Part shown: piece by piece, positions 1-6,397 of the stretch | Position numbering within the stretch: the first letter of the stretch is position 1 | Layout of the letters: every line of letters begins with the position of its first letter | From: an uncultured Bacteroides sp. | Lineage (GTDB): Bacteria; Bacteroidota; Bacteroidia; Bacteroidales; Bacteroidaceae | DNA: 19,775 bases | Assembly: GCA_905201685.1 (NCBI GenBank) | Contig: CAJKOW010000037.1 | Location: 1 to 19,775 of the forward strand | Direction of reading: 5' to 3' | Translations under genes and position numbers: made by a program | Notes under the pieces: generated by a model | What the model saw: the letters and a program-made list of their open reading frames with translations, nothing else | Databases searched by the model: none | What the model was told of the DNA's origin: nothing

Positions 1-55
1 CATTTTCATTACATGATTTGCGGCTAATGGAGTCAACCTATTTCAGGACAACACA
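1..55. mobile_element. Terminal fragment of an IS element (left edge)
   Basis: Positions 26-55 are an exact inverted copy of 19721-19750 at the other end of the window. Read outward from the IS tip the repeat begins TGTGTTGTCCTGAAATAGG, and the two copies diverge just inside it, as left and right ends of one IS would. The TG...CA tips and the GTTGAC-like inner part resemble IS3-family (IS150-group) ends as I remember them; family assignment is inference because no transposase lies in the window. The IS body would extend to the left, outside the window. Confidence 0.6.
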
Positions 56-404
56 AAGGCACGTTTCACACCCCACACCCACGTTTCACCTCTGCCAGAC
101 ATTCATCCCCCCGACAGCCTACCTCACTCCTGCAAAAACCGCTTTCACCTTATGCGTTTTGCAACATGCAGTTAGCAGATACTGTTACGGATTCATAAAA
201 GAAATCCAATTAAAGAAAAATTTCTCCAATAGAAGTTTTCTTTCAAAAGAAAATCGTACTTTTGTAGCCGAAAAACAAGGGACTTATCTGAAACCTCATT
301 CTGATAACTGCCAAATCCGCTTCCGGATTTTCATCCCTTGCATACATTAATTAAGGTAAAAAGAGATTATTCACAAAATACCAATTTAAAAATCTTAAAA
401 AGAA
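56..404. other. Intergenic leader region upstream of pckA
   Basis: This 349-base stretch has no convincing gene; a 110-codon open frame over it has the composition of non-coding DNA and no recognisable features. Next to the IS end lies a 10-bp direct repeat CACGTTTCAC at 60-69 and 80-89, with another TTTCACC at about 142-148. The middle part (about 90-230) shows nothing I can assign. The last 150 bases hold the pckA promoter and an AT-rich untranslated leader. Confidence 0.5.
235..264 (+). promoter_or_regulatory. Probable pckA promoter (Bacteroides type)
   Basis: TACTTTTG at 257-264 fits the Bacteroides -7 consensus TAnnTTTG. A T-rich block (GTTTTC, about 235-240) lies roughly where a -33 element would be but is a poor match. 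The implied transcript leader is about 130 nt, long enough for post-transcriptional control. Confidence 0.5.
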
Positions 405-2012
405 ATGGCAAATTTAGATTTAAGCAAGTACGGTATTCAAGACGTTAAGGAGATTCTCCACAACCCGTCTTATGAAGTATTGTTTGAGGAAGAGACCAAA
501 GCAGGTCTGGAAGGCTATGAAAAAGGCCAGGTAACAGAACTGGGTGCTGTCAACGTAATGACCGGTATCTATACAGGTCGTTCGCCTAAGGATAAATTCT
601 TCGTTTACAACGAAGCCAGCAAGGACACTGTATGGTGGACTTCCGACGCATATAAGAACGACAACAAGCCTTGCTCTGAAGCAGCTTGGGCCGACCTGAA
701 GGCTAAAGCCGTTAAGCAGCTGAGCGGCAAGCGTCTGTTCGTTATGGATACATTCTGCGGTGCCAACCCTGCAACTCGTCTGAAAGTACGTTTCATCATG
801 GAAGTTGCTTGGCAGGCTCACTTCGTAAAGAACATGTTCATCCGTCCGACAGAAGAAGAACTGGCCAACTACGGCGAACCCGACTTCGTATCATTCAACG
901 CTGCCAAGGCTAAGGTTGACAACTACAAGGAACTGGGTCTGAACTCTGAAACAGCTACTGTATTCAACCTGAAGACCAACGAACAGGTTATCCTGAACAC
1001 TTGGTACGGTGGTGAAATGAAGAAAGGTATCTTCTCTATCATGAACTACCTGAACCCGTTGCGTGGTATCGCTTCTATGCACTGCTCTGCCAACACCAAT
1101 ATGGAAGGCACTGACACTGCTATCTTCTTCGGTCTGTCCGGTACAGGTAAGACTACTCTGTCAACTGACCCGAAACGTAAACTGATCGGTGACGACGAGC
1201 ACGGATGGGACGACGAAGGCGTATTCAACTACGAAGGTGGTTGCTATGCCAAGGTTATCAACCTCGACAAGGAAAGCGAACCCGATATTTATGCTGCCAT
1301 CAAGCGCGACGCTCTGTTGGAGAACGTAACAGTTGACGCCAACGGTAAGATCGACTTCGCTGATAAGAGTGTAACCGAGAACACTCGTGTTTCTTATCCT
1401 ATCTACCACATCGAAAACATCGTTAAGCCGGTATCTAAAGGTCCTCACGCTCATCAGGTAATCTTCCTGTCAGCTGATGCCTTCGGTGTATTGCCTCCGG
1501 TATCTATCCTGAACCCTGAACAGGCTCAGTACTACTTCCTGTCTGGTTTCACTGCTAAGTTGGCCGGTACAGAACGTGGTATCACTGAACCGACTCCGAC
1601 ATTCTCTGCTTGCTTCGGCGCAGCCTTCCTGAGCTTGCACCCGACTAAATATGCAGAAGAGCTGGTTAAGAAGATGGAAAAAGTAGGTGCTAAGGCATAC
1701 TTGGTTAACACTGGTTGGAACGGTACCGGCAAGCGTATCTCTATCCGCGATACTCGTGGTATCATCGACGCTATCCTGGACGGTTCTATCGACAAGGCTC
1801 CTACAAAGACTATCCCGTACTTCGACTTCGTAGTTCCGACAGAATTGCCGGGTGTTGATCCGAAGATCCTCGATCCTCGCGACACTTACGACTGCGCTTG
1901 CAAGTGGGAAGAGAAAGCCAAAGACTTGGCTGGCCGCTTCATCAAGAACTTCGAGAAGTTCACTGGCAACGAAGCCGGTAAGAAGCTGGTTGCTGCTGGT
2001 CCGAAGCTCTAA
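405..2012 (+). CDS. pckA: Phosphoenolpyruvate carboxykinase (ATP)
   Basis: PckA interconverts oxaloacetate + ATP and phosphoenolpyruvate + CO2 + ADP in the cytoplasm. In Bacteroides the reaction is thought to run largely toward oxaloacetate, fixing CO2 on the route to succinate (family knowledge). The 535-residue product has the usual length of ATP-type enzymes. Visible motifs: TGRSPKDKF near residue 57 (substrate loop), WYGGEMKKG near 200, the kinase-1a P-loop GLSGTGKTTLS near 243, the metal-binding stretch GDDEHGWDDEG near 262, and the nucleotide-binding NTGWNGTGKRISIRDTR near 435. The ATG at 405 follows an AT-rich leader without a Shine-Dalgarno sequence, normal for this phylum. Codon use is highly adapted, suggesting strong expression. 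It is monocistronic, with its own promoter and a strong terminator. Confidence 0.97.
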   Translation: MANLDLSKYGIQDVKEILHNPSYEVLFEEETKAGLEGYEKGQVTELGAVNVMTGIYTGRSPKDKFFVYNEASKDTVWWTSDAYKNDNKPCSEAAWADLKAKAVKQLSGKRLFVMDTFCGANPATRLKVRFIMEVAWQAHFVKNMFIRPTEEELANYGEPDFVSFNAAKAKVDNYKELGLNSETATVFNLKTNEQVILNTWYGGEMKKGIFSIMNYLNPLRGIASMHCSANTNMEGTDTAIFFGLSGTGKTTLSTDPKRKLIGDDEHGWDDEGVFNYEGGCYAKVINLDKESEPDIYAAIKRDALLENVTVDANGKIDFADKSVTENTRVSYPIYHIENIVKPVSKGPHAHQVIFLSADAFGVLPPVSILNPEQAQYYFLSGFTAKLAGTERGITEPTPTFSACFGAAFLSLHPTKYAEELVKKMEKVGAKAYLVNTGWNGTGKRISIRDTRGIIDAILDGSIDKAPTKTIPYFDFVVPTELPGVDPKILDPRDTYDCACKWEEKAKDLAGRFIKNFEKFTGNEAGKKLVAAGPKL

Positions 2013-2041
2013 TCGAAAAAGCTATAAGCAATCAATAAAAG

Positions 2042-2081
2042 AGAGGGTACATCCTGTATGGATGTACCCTCTTTCTTTTTT
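2042..2081. terminator. Bidirectional intrinsic terminator between pckA and the LysR gene
   Basis: A perfect 13-bp stem (2042-2054 with 2060-2072, arm AGAGGGTACATCC, 5-nt loop) is followed by a T-rich tract, CTTTCTTTTTT, on the plus strand. It sits 30 bp after the pckA stop, and the LysR gene ends on the opposite strand at 2103, so it probably serves both convergent genes. Confidence 0.9.
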
Positions 2082-2102
2082 ACCAAAGGCAAAACAGAAA
2101 CC

Positions 2103-2987
2103 TCATCGTCCACCCGCCACCTTCAGCAGAAAATCGGCAAAAGCCAGAGCCGACTTTTTCCTATAAGTGCCCTGTGGCCAGAACAGAAAGCCGCGTGAAG
2201 TGAGATGGTCATTGCAAAGAATCGGAATCTGCATCAGGTCGGGCTCACCACGAACAGCGGCCTGTGTCAGTATGGTTCCCCACTGCCCACTCCTCAACGC
2301 ATGAATGATGGTATGGACATCGTCCATTTCGACAGAAGCCGTAAGTTCCATATGATGCCGACGGAACAGTTCTTCCACTTTCTTTCTCGTAGCAAATCCA
2401 CAAGCCGGCAATATCAACGGCGTCTGCGACAGGCGCTTCAACGTGACCGACGAAAGCTCGGCCAACGGGTGCGAACGATGAACAATGAAGTTAAGACGCG
2501 AAGAGAAAAGCGGCAGCGTTTCAAACTCATCTTCCACTCCTTCCGGTTTGAACGAAAGTACAAAGTCGGGGCCACTACCGTCCAGCCGCTTCAACAGTTC
2601 TTCGGAAGTAGCAAAAGTAACTTCTACCCGTACTTTGGGATGGGCTTGCGAAAAAAGCTTCAGTGCTGCAATCAGTAGCGGACTCATGCTGTAAGTCACA
2701 CCGATACGCAGTACCCCTGTTTCAATTCCCTTCAAGTCATGAATAATCTGTCGTCCGTCTTCCGCATCGTGAATGGCCCGGACGGCATAAGGCAAAAAGG
2801 CATGACCGGCCTCGGTGGGTACAATACGCTTGCCAATGCGGTCGAAAAGCAATACATCCAGTTCATCCTCTAACTGTTTGATCTGTTGCGAAAGCGTACT
2901 CTGAGAGATATGAAGTACACGAGCTGCTTCCGAAAAATTCTGCCGCTCACAAGCTTCCTTGAAATACTTCAGTTGGCGTAATTCCAT
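2103..2987 (-). CDS. LysR-family transcriptional regulator
   Basis: This 294-residue protein has standard LysR architecture. The N-terminal winged helix-turn-helix is clear (MELRQLKYF, then NFSEAARVLHISQSTLSQQI at residues 17-36, LFDRIGKRIVPTEAG at 47-61), followed by a linker helix and a substrate-binding-like effector domain from about residue 91 (GVLRIGVTYSMSPLL). It is transcribed away from the flavodoxin-like/katA unit with a 107-bp gap, the usual LysR layout with a target operon, so control of katA is a reasonable inference. It is unlikely to be OxyR: effector-domain cysteines are only Cys196 and Cys258, not the closely spaced redox pair of OxyR. The effector is unknown. Confidence 0.9.
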   Translation of the reverse strand: MELRQLKYFKEACERQNFSEAARVLHISQSTLSQQIKQLEDELDVLLFDRIGKRIVPTEAGHAFLPYAVRAIHDAEDGRQIIHDLKGIETGVLRIGVTYSMSPLLIAALKLFSQAHPKVRVEVTFATSEELLKRLDGSGPDFVLSFKPEGVEDEFETLPLFSSRLNFIVHRSHPLAELSSVTLKRLSQTPLILPACGFATRKKVEELFRRHHMELTASVEMDDVHTIIHALRSGQWGTILTQAAVRGEPDLMQIPILCNDHLTSRGFLFWPQGTYRKKSALAFADFLLKVAGGR

Positions 2988-3094
2988 GTTTCAATCGTTT
3001 TAGCCTATAAGGTTTATCGAAAAAATGAATTTTACAGATATAAAAAAATAACCCACTCCTCCATATATTTGTTCGAAAACAATAAAGAAAGAAG
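2988..3094. promoter_or_regulatory. Divergent LysR / flavodoxin-katA control region
   Basis: On the plus strand TATATTTG at 3064-3071 fits the -7 consensus and lies 24 nt before the flavodoxin-like start, but nothing resembling a -33 TTTG is correctly spaced, as expected for an activator-dependent promoter. On the minus strand TATATCTG (3042-3035) is a near match for the regulator gene. A small palindrome ATAA-GGT-TTAT at 3007-3017 is a candidate operator half; the T-N11-A LysR pattern is too degenerate to pin down. Confidence 0.4.
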
Positions 3095-3562
3095 ATGAAA
3101 AAGATAAATGGTCACATAACCAACGGTAAAAAAGCCGTTGTTCTCTATTACAGCCACAAAGGGAAAACGGCCGCCTATGCCCGCGAAATAGCCATGTACC
3201 TTTGGTCGAAAGGCCTGAGTGTCAGTCTGAGTGCCGTGTCGGATGCCACACCGGAGAAGCTGGCAGGATGCGACTTCCTGATTTCGGGCTGCTGGACTTG
3301 CGGATGGTTCATCATCGGACAACATCCGCACAGGCAGTGGCAGGACTTCAGCCGACAGATACAACAGCTGGTACAGGCCGACCGCACGCTTCTTTTTACC
3401 ACTTACCGGTTCAGGACAGGCAGCATGTACATGCGCATGAAACGTGCACTGAGCATTCCACGATCATGCCCTGTACCCTTTCTGAAATCGAAAACCGGAC
3501 GCCTCACTGACGAGGACAAGGCACAATTGGACCACTTCATCGACATTTCCCTTATTCACTAA
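3095..3562 (+). CDS. Small flavodoxin-like protein
   Basis: The 155-residue product resembles short-chain flavodoxins. A first beta strand (KKAVVLYYS, residues 12-20) leads into a phosphate-binding-type loop SHKGKTAAYA (20-29) and a helix. A second core strand, CDFLISGCWTCGW (59-71), ends in the loop that normally contacts the FMN isoalloxazine ring. That loop contains a CxxC pair, Cys66-Trp-Thr-Cys69, which is not typical of flavodoxins. The protein ends soon after the last expected helix. It lies 18 bp upstream of katA on the same strand and is probably co-transcribed, suggesting a redox role linked to peroxide or oxygen stress. FMN binding and electron partners are inferred only. Confidence 0.75.
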   Translation: MKKINGHITNGKKAVVLYYSHKGKTAAYAREIAMYLWSKGLSVSLSAVSDATPEKLAGCDFLISGCWTCGWFIIGQHPHRQWQDFSRQIQQLVQADRTLLFTTYRFRTGSMYMRMKRALSIPRSCPVPFLKSKTGRLTDEDKAQLDHFIDISLIH

Positions 3563-3580
3563 CTATAAACGTAACATGGT

Positions 3581-5050
3581 ATGAAAACTAAGAAACTGAC
3601 CACCGCTGCAGGAGCACCTGTAGCCGACAACCAGAATGTAGCCACCGCAGGACGCCGGGGGCCGATGCTCTTACAAGATGTATGGTTTCTGGAGAAACTG
3701 GCACACTTCGACCGCGAAGTCATTCCCGAACGCCGAATGCACGCCAAAGGATCGGGAGCTTTCGGCAAGTTTACCGTAACCCATGACATTACACCCTACA
3801 CCAAAGCCGCCATCTTCTCGCAGATAGGCAAGGAGACGGAAGTATTTGTACGCTTCTCAACCGTAGCCGGAGAACGTGGAGCTGCCGATGCTGAACGCGA
3901 TATCCGCGGATTTGCCATCAAGTTCTATACAGACGAAGGCAACTGGGACTTAGTTGGAAACAACACCCCCGTCTTCTTCTTGCGCGACCCGCTGAAATTC
4001 CCCGATCTGAATCATGCCGTCAAGCGCGATCCGCGTACCAACATGCGCAGCGCACGCAACAACTGGGACTTCTGGACACTGCTGCCCGAAGCACTTCATC
4101 AGGTAACCATCACCATGAGCGACCGCGGCATCCCGGCTTCGTACCGACACATGCACGGCTACGGCAGTCACACCTTCTCGCTCATCAATGCCGAAGGCAA
4201 ACGCACATGGGTTAAATTCCATTTACGTACCCAACAGGGTATCAAAAACCTGACCGATCAGGAAGCCGAAGCCATCATAGCCAAAGACCGCGAAAGCCAC
4301 CAACGCGACTTGTACGAAAGCATCGAGAAAGGCGACTTTCCACGCTGGACCATGTTCATCCAGCTGATGACGGAAGAACAGGCAGCCAACTGTCCGTTCA
4401 ACCCCTTCGACCTCACCAAAGTATGGTCGCAAAAGGAATATCCGCTCATCGAAGTAGGTGTACTGGAACTGAACCGCAACCCCGAGAATTACTTCGCCGA
4501 CGTAGAGCAGGCAGCCTTCAATCCGGCCAATGTAGTGCCAGGCATCAGCTTCTCGCCTGATCGCATGTTGCAGGGACGTCTCTTCTCGTACGGCGACACG
4601 CAACGCTATCGCCTGGGCGTGAACCACCATCAGATTCCCGTGAACCGCAGCCGTTGTCCGTTCCTCAATATGTACCATCGTGACGGGCAAATGAGAGTTG
4701 ACGGCAATTACGGCTCAACACTGGGATACGAGCCTAATGGCTATGGCGAATGGCAACAACAAGGCGAATACAAGGAACCGCCCCTCGAACTGGATGGAGC
4801 CGCCTACCAATGGGATTACCGCGAAGACGACTCGGATTACTATTCGCAAGCCGGCGACCTGTTCCGTCTGATGACACCCGCACAGCAACAGGTTCTGTTC
4901 GAAAATACCGCCCGCTCAATGGGTGATATCCCCGAAGAAATCAAACTCCGCCACATCCGTAACTGCCTGAAAGCCGACGAGAACTATGGTCGCGGCATCG
5001 CTCAGGCATTAGGCATTGCCATGACACATCCGGGTTTGGCCGAAAGCTGA
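3581..5050 (+). CDS. katA: Monofunctional haem catalase
   Basis: Converts hydrogen peroxide to water and oxygen. At 489 residues it matches the small-subunit (clade 3) haem catalases, which lack the C-terminal flavodoxin-like domain of large-subunit enzymes. Active-site residues are visible: distal His54 in RRMHAKGSGAFG, distal Asn127 in LVGNNTPVFFLRDP, and the proximal haem ligand Tyr337 in RLFSYGDTQRYRLG. SRYHMHGYGSHTF-like sequence at about 188-199 is also family-typical. No signal peptide is present, so it is cytoplasmic. It probably shares a transcript with the flavodoxin-like gene 18 bp upstream and is a likely target of the divergent LysR regulator. In Bacteroides, catalase belongs to the oxygen-tolerance response (family knowledge). 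Confidence 0.96.
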   Translation: MKTKKLTTAAGAPVADNQNVATAGRRGPMLLQDVWFLEKLAHFDREVIPERRMHAKGSGAFGKFTVTHDITPYTKAAIFSQIGKETEVFVRFSTVAGERGAADAERDIRGFAIKFYTDEGNWDLVGNNTPVFFLRDPLKFPDLNHAVKRDPRTNMRSARNNWDFWTLLPEALHQVTITMSDRGIPASYRHMHGYGSHTFSLINAEGKRTWVKFHLRTQQGIKNLTDQEAEAIIAKDRESHQRDLYESIEKGDFPRWTMFIQLMTEEQAANCPFNPFDLTKVWSQKEYPLIEVGVLELNRNPENYFADVEQAAFNPANVVPGISFSPDRMLQGRLFSYGDTQRYRLGVNHHQIPVNRSRCPFLNMYHRDGQMRVDGNYGSTLGYEPNGYGEWQQQGEYKEPPLELDGAAYQWDYREDDSDYYSQAGDLFRLMTPAQQQVLFENTARSMGDIPEEIKLRHIRNCLKADENYGRGIAQALGIAMTHPGLAES

Positions 5051-5061
5051 TCGATTCTTCA

Positions 5062-5126
5062 CCCTTCGACCTTCATTCTGTAACTTCTTCCGTACCAGAA
5101 AAGTAACAGAATGAAGGCACGAAGGG
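5062..5126. terminator. Long hairpin after katA, possible terminator
   Basis: An imperfect stem pairs 5062-5081 with 5106-5126 (20 bp, one small bulge, 24-nt loop; arm CCCTTCG then CCTTCATTCTGT). It begins 12 bp after the katA stop. No T-tract follows on the plus strand, only an A-rich run at 5130-5142, so it is not a textbook intrinsic terminator. It may instead protect the transcript 3' end or act with a factor. Confidence 0.4.
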
Positions 5127-5180
5127 CTGAAAAAAAGAAAAAAGCAGTATAGGCAGGAACATTTATTGAAAATATTTCAT

Positions 5181-5188
5181 TAGCTTTG
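5181..5188 (+). promoter_or_regulatory. Probable -7 box of the small lipoprotein/nitroreductase unit
   Basis: TAGCTTTG fits the Bacteroides TAnnTTTG consensus and lies 29 nt before the ATG at 5217. No well-placed -33 element was found. Confidence 0.5.
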
Positions 5189-5216
5189 CCTCTAACAATT
5201 TATCTGCAAAAAGCTT

Positions 5217-5591
5217 ATGAAAAAGTACATCCTGCTTGCCCTGTTAGCCATCGGCATCATGGGCTTTCAATCATGCCAATCGAAACAAGGACGCATCGAC
5301 GACCTGAAGAACTTTGTGGAAGAAATCAGCGAGGACGGCAAGGACTATACCGCCGATCAATGGGAAAAGGCGAACAAGAAGTTCAGCGAACTCCTGGAGA
5401 AAATCAACTCGTACGACGACCTGACCGAGGAAGAACTGGAAGAAGTAGCCAAACTGCAAGGTCAATATGCCGCCACTGTATTCAAGAACAGTGGAAAAGC
5501 CATCATGGAGCAGATGGAAAAAGCCGGTGCCGCACTCGGTGGTTTCCTTGAAGGAGTAGATGAAGGACTGGAAGACAAGGAACAGGAATAA
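5217..5591 (+). CDS. Small helical lipoprotein of unknown function
   Basis: The 124-residue protein starts with a lipoprotein signal peptide (MKKYILLALLAIGIMGFQSC, lipidated Cys20). The mature part is highly charged and predicted to be helical/coiled from about residue 27 to 115, rich in Glu and Lys with short hydrophobic heptad-like positions. Residues after the cysteine (QSKQGR) lack the acidic surface-export signal seen in the downstream lipoproteins, so a periplasmic, inner-leaflet location is more likely. I do not recognise a specific family beyond short Bacteroides lipoproteins of this type. It lies 67 bp upstream of the nitroreductase gene on the same strand with no obvious promoter between, so the two may be co-transcribed. 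Confidence 0.8.
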   Translation: MKKYILLALLAIGIMGFQSCQSKQGRIDDLKNFVEEISEDGKDYTADQWEKANKKFSELLEKINSYDDLTEEELEEVAKLQGQYAATVFKNSGKAIMEQMEKAGAALGGFLEGVDEGLEDKEQE

Positions 5592-5658
5592 TCCGCTCCA
5601 CACACGCCATCGATTCATCTTCATTACCAATGACATCAACCCAAATAAAAACGTATAT

Positions 5659-6306
5659 ATGAAACTATTGAAAGGTATCGTGGGCGGACTCTGCCTGTGT
5701 GCAGCCATCGGATGCACCGCCCCTGCGTCGCAAAAAGAGAGCACTGCCGCTCCTAAAGGCCTCAGCCAGTCGGAAGCTGTCATCAAAACCATTATGGATC
5801 GCCGCAGCATCCGCAAGTACAAACCACAACCGGTGAACCGCGACACCATGCAAACCATCCTGAAATGTGGCATCAATGCTCCCAATGGCATGAATAAACA
5901 GTCGTGGGAAGTACGCGTAGTGGACAATCCGGAGTTTATCAACGGTGTAACGGAGCTCTACAAGAAAGCAAATCCGAAAGCTGCTGAAGATCCGTCGTTC
6001 AAGAACATGTTTCGCAATGCCCCCACGGTAGTATTTATCGCCAACGACCCGTCGTACGACTGCTCTCAGATAGACTGCGGTCTGCTGGGCGGCAACATGA
6101 TACTTACGGCACAATCCATGGGCATCGGATCGTGCTGTCTGGGCGGACCGGCCCGCTTTATGAAATCGACCGAAGCAGCCGAGTATCTGAAGAAACTGAA
6201 CTTCAGCGAAGGCTACGAATTGCTGTACTGCATAGCCTTCGGCTATCCCGATGAGGCACCTGACGCCAAACCGCGTAATGCCGAGAAAGTACAGTTCATC
6301 GACTAA
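5659..6306 (+). CDS. Nitroreductase-family flavoprotein with lipoprotein signal
   Basis: I chose the ATG at 5659 because it gives a clean lipoprotein signal peptide (MKLLKGIVGGLCLCAAIGC, Cys19). An in-frame ATG at 5560 would overlap the upstream gene and bury that signal. The 215-residue product carries nitroreductase-family FMN-binding features: RRSIRKYKPQPV at residues 48-59, NAPNGMNKQSWEVRVV at 73-88, and the C-terminal GLLGGNMILTAQSMGIGSCC at 141-160. The family uses FMN and NAD(P)H to reduce nitro compounds, quinones or similar acceptors. Periplasmic or membrane-anchored members are unusual, because NAD(P)H is cytoplasmic; the physiological donor is unknown. The sequence after Cys19 (TAPASQK) is not acidic, so the inner side of an envelope membrane is likelier than the cell surface. 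Confidence 0.85.
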   Translation: MKLLKGIVGGLCLCAAIGCTAPASQKESTAAPKGLSQSEAVIKTIMDRRSIRKYKPQPVNRDTMQTILKCGINAPNGMNKQSWEVRVVDNPEFINGVTELYKKANPKAAEDPSFKNMFRNAPTVVFIANDPSYDCSQIDCGLLGGNMILTAQSMGIGSCCLGGPARFMKSTEAAEYLKKLNFSEGYELLYCIAFGYPDEAPDAKPRNAEKVQFID

Positions 6307-6341
6307 GAAAAAGAGAGTTTGACAACCCTTCCTATGCAAAA

Positions 6342-6373
6342 AAAGGAGGTGTGCATCCCTGCACACCTCCTTT
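6342..6373. terminator. Intrinsic terminator, mainly for typA
   Basis: A perfect 14-bp stem (6342-6355 with 6360-6373, arm AAAGGAGGTGTGCA, loop TCCC) lies between the convergent nitroreductase and typA genes. Read on the minus strand the stem is followed by a run of T (the A-run at 6338-6344), a classic terminator for typA. Read on the plus strand the T-tract is short, so termination of the nitroreductase transcript is plausible but weaker. Confidence 0.88.
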
Positions 6374-6397
6374 CGTCTAATATATATTATATGTATG

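Noticed and set aside
60..89. CRISPR-like array from repeated CACGTTTCAC
   Set aside because: Only two 10-bp copies 20 nt apart, no regular spacers and no cas genes.
18..350. 110-codon frame upstream of pckA
   Set aside because: It begins inside the IS end, spans repeats and the pckA promoter, and reads like translated non-coding DNA.
420..821. 133-codon open frame antisense to pckA, and several shorter ones antisense to the same gene
   Set aside because: The plus-strand frame is an unmistakable pckA; the antisense frames show no domain, start context or promoter.
2103..2987. Calling the LysR gene oxyR because it lies next to katA
   Set aside because: The effector domain lacks the closely spaced redox cysteine pair of OxyR; only Cys196 and Cys258 are present.
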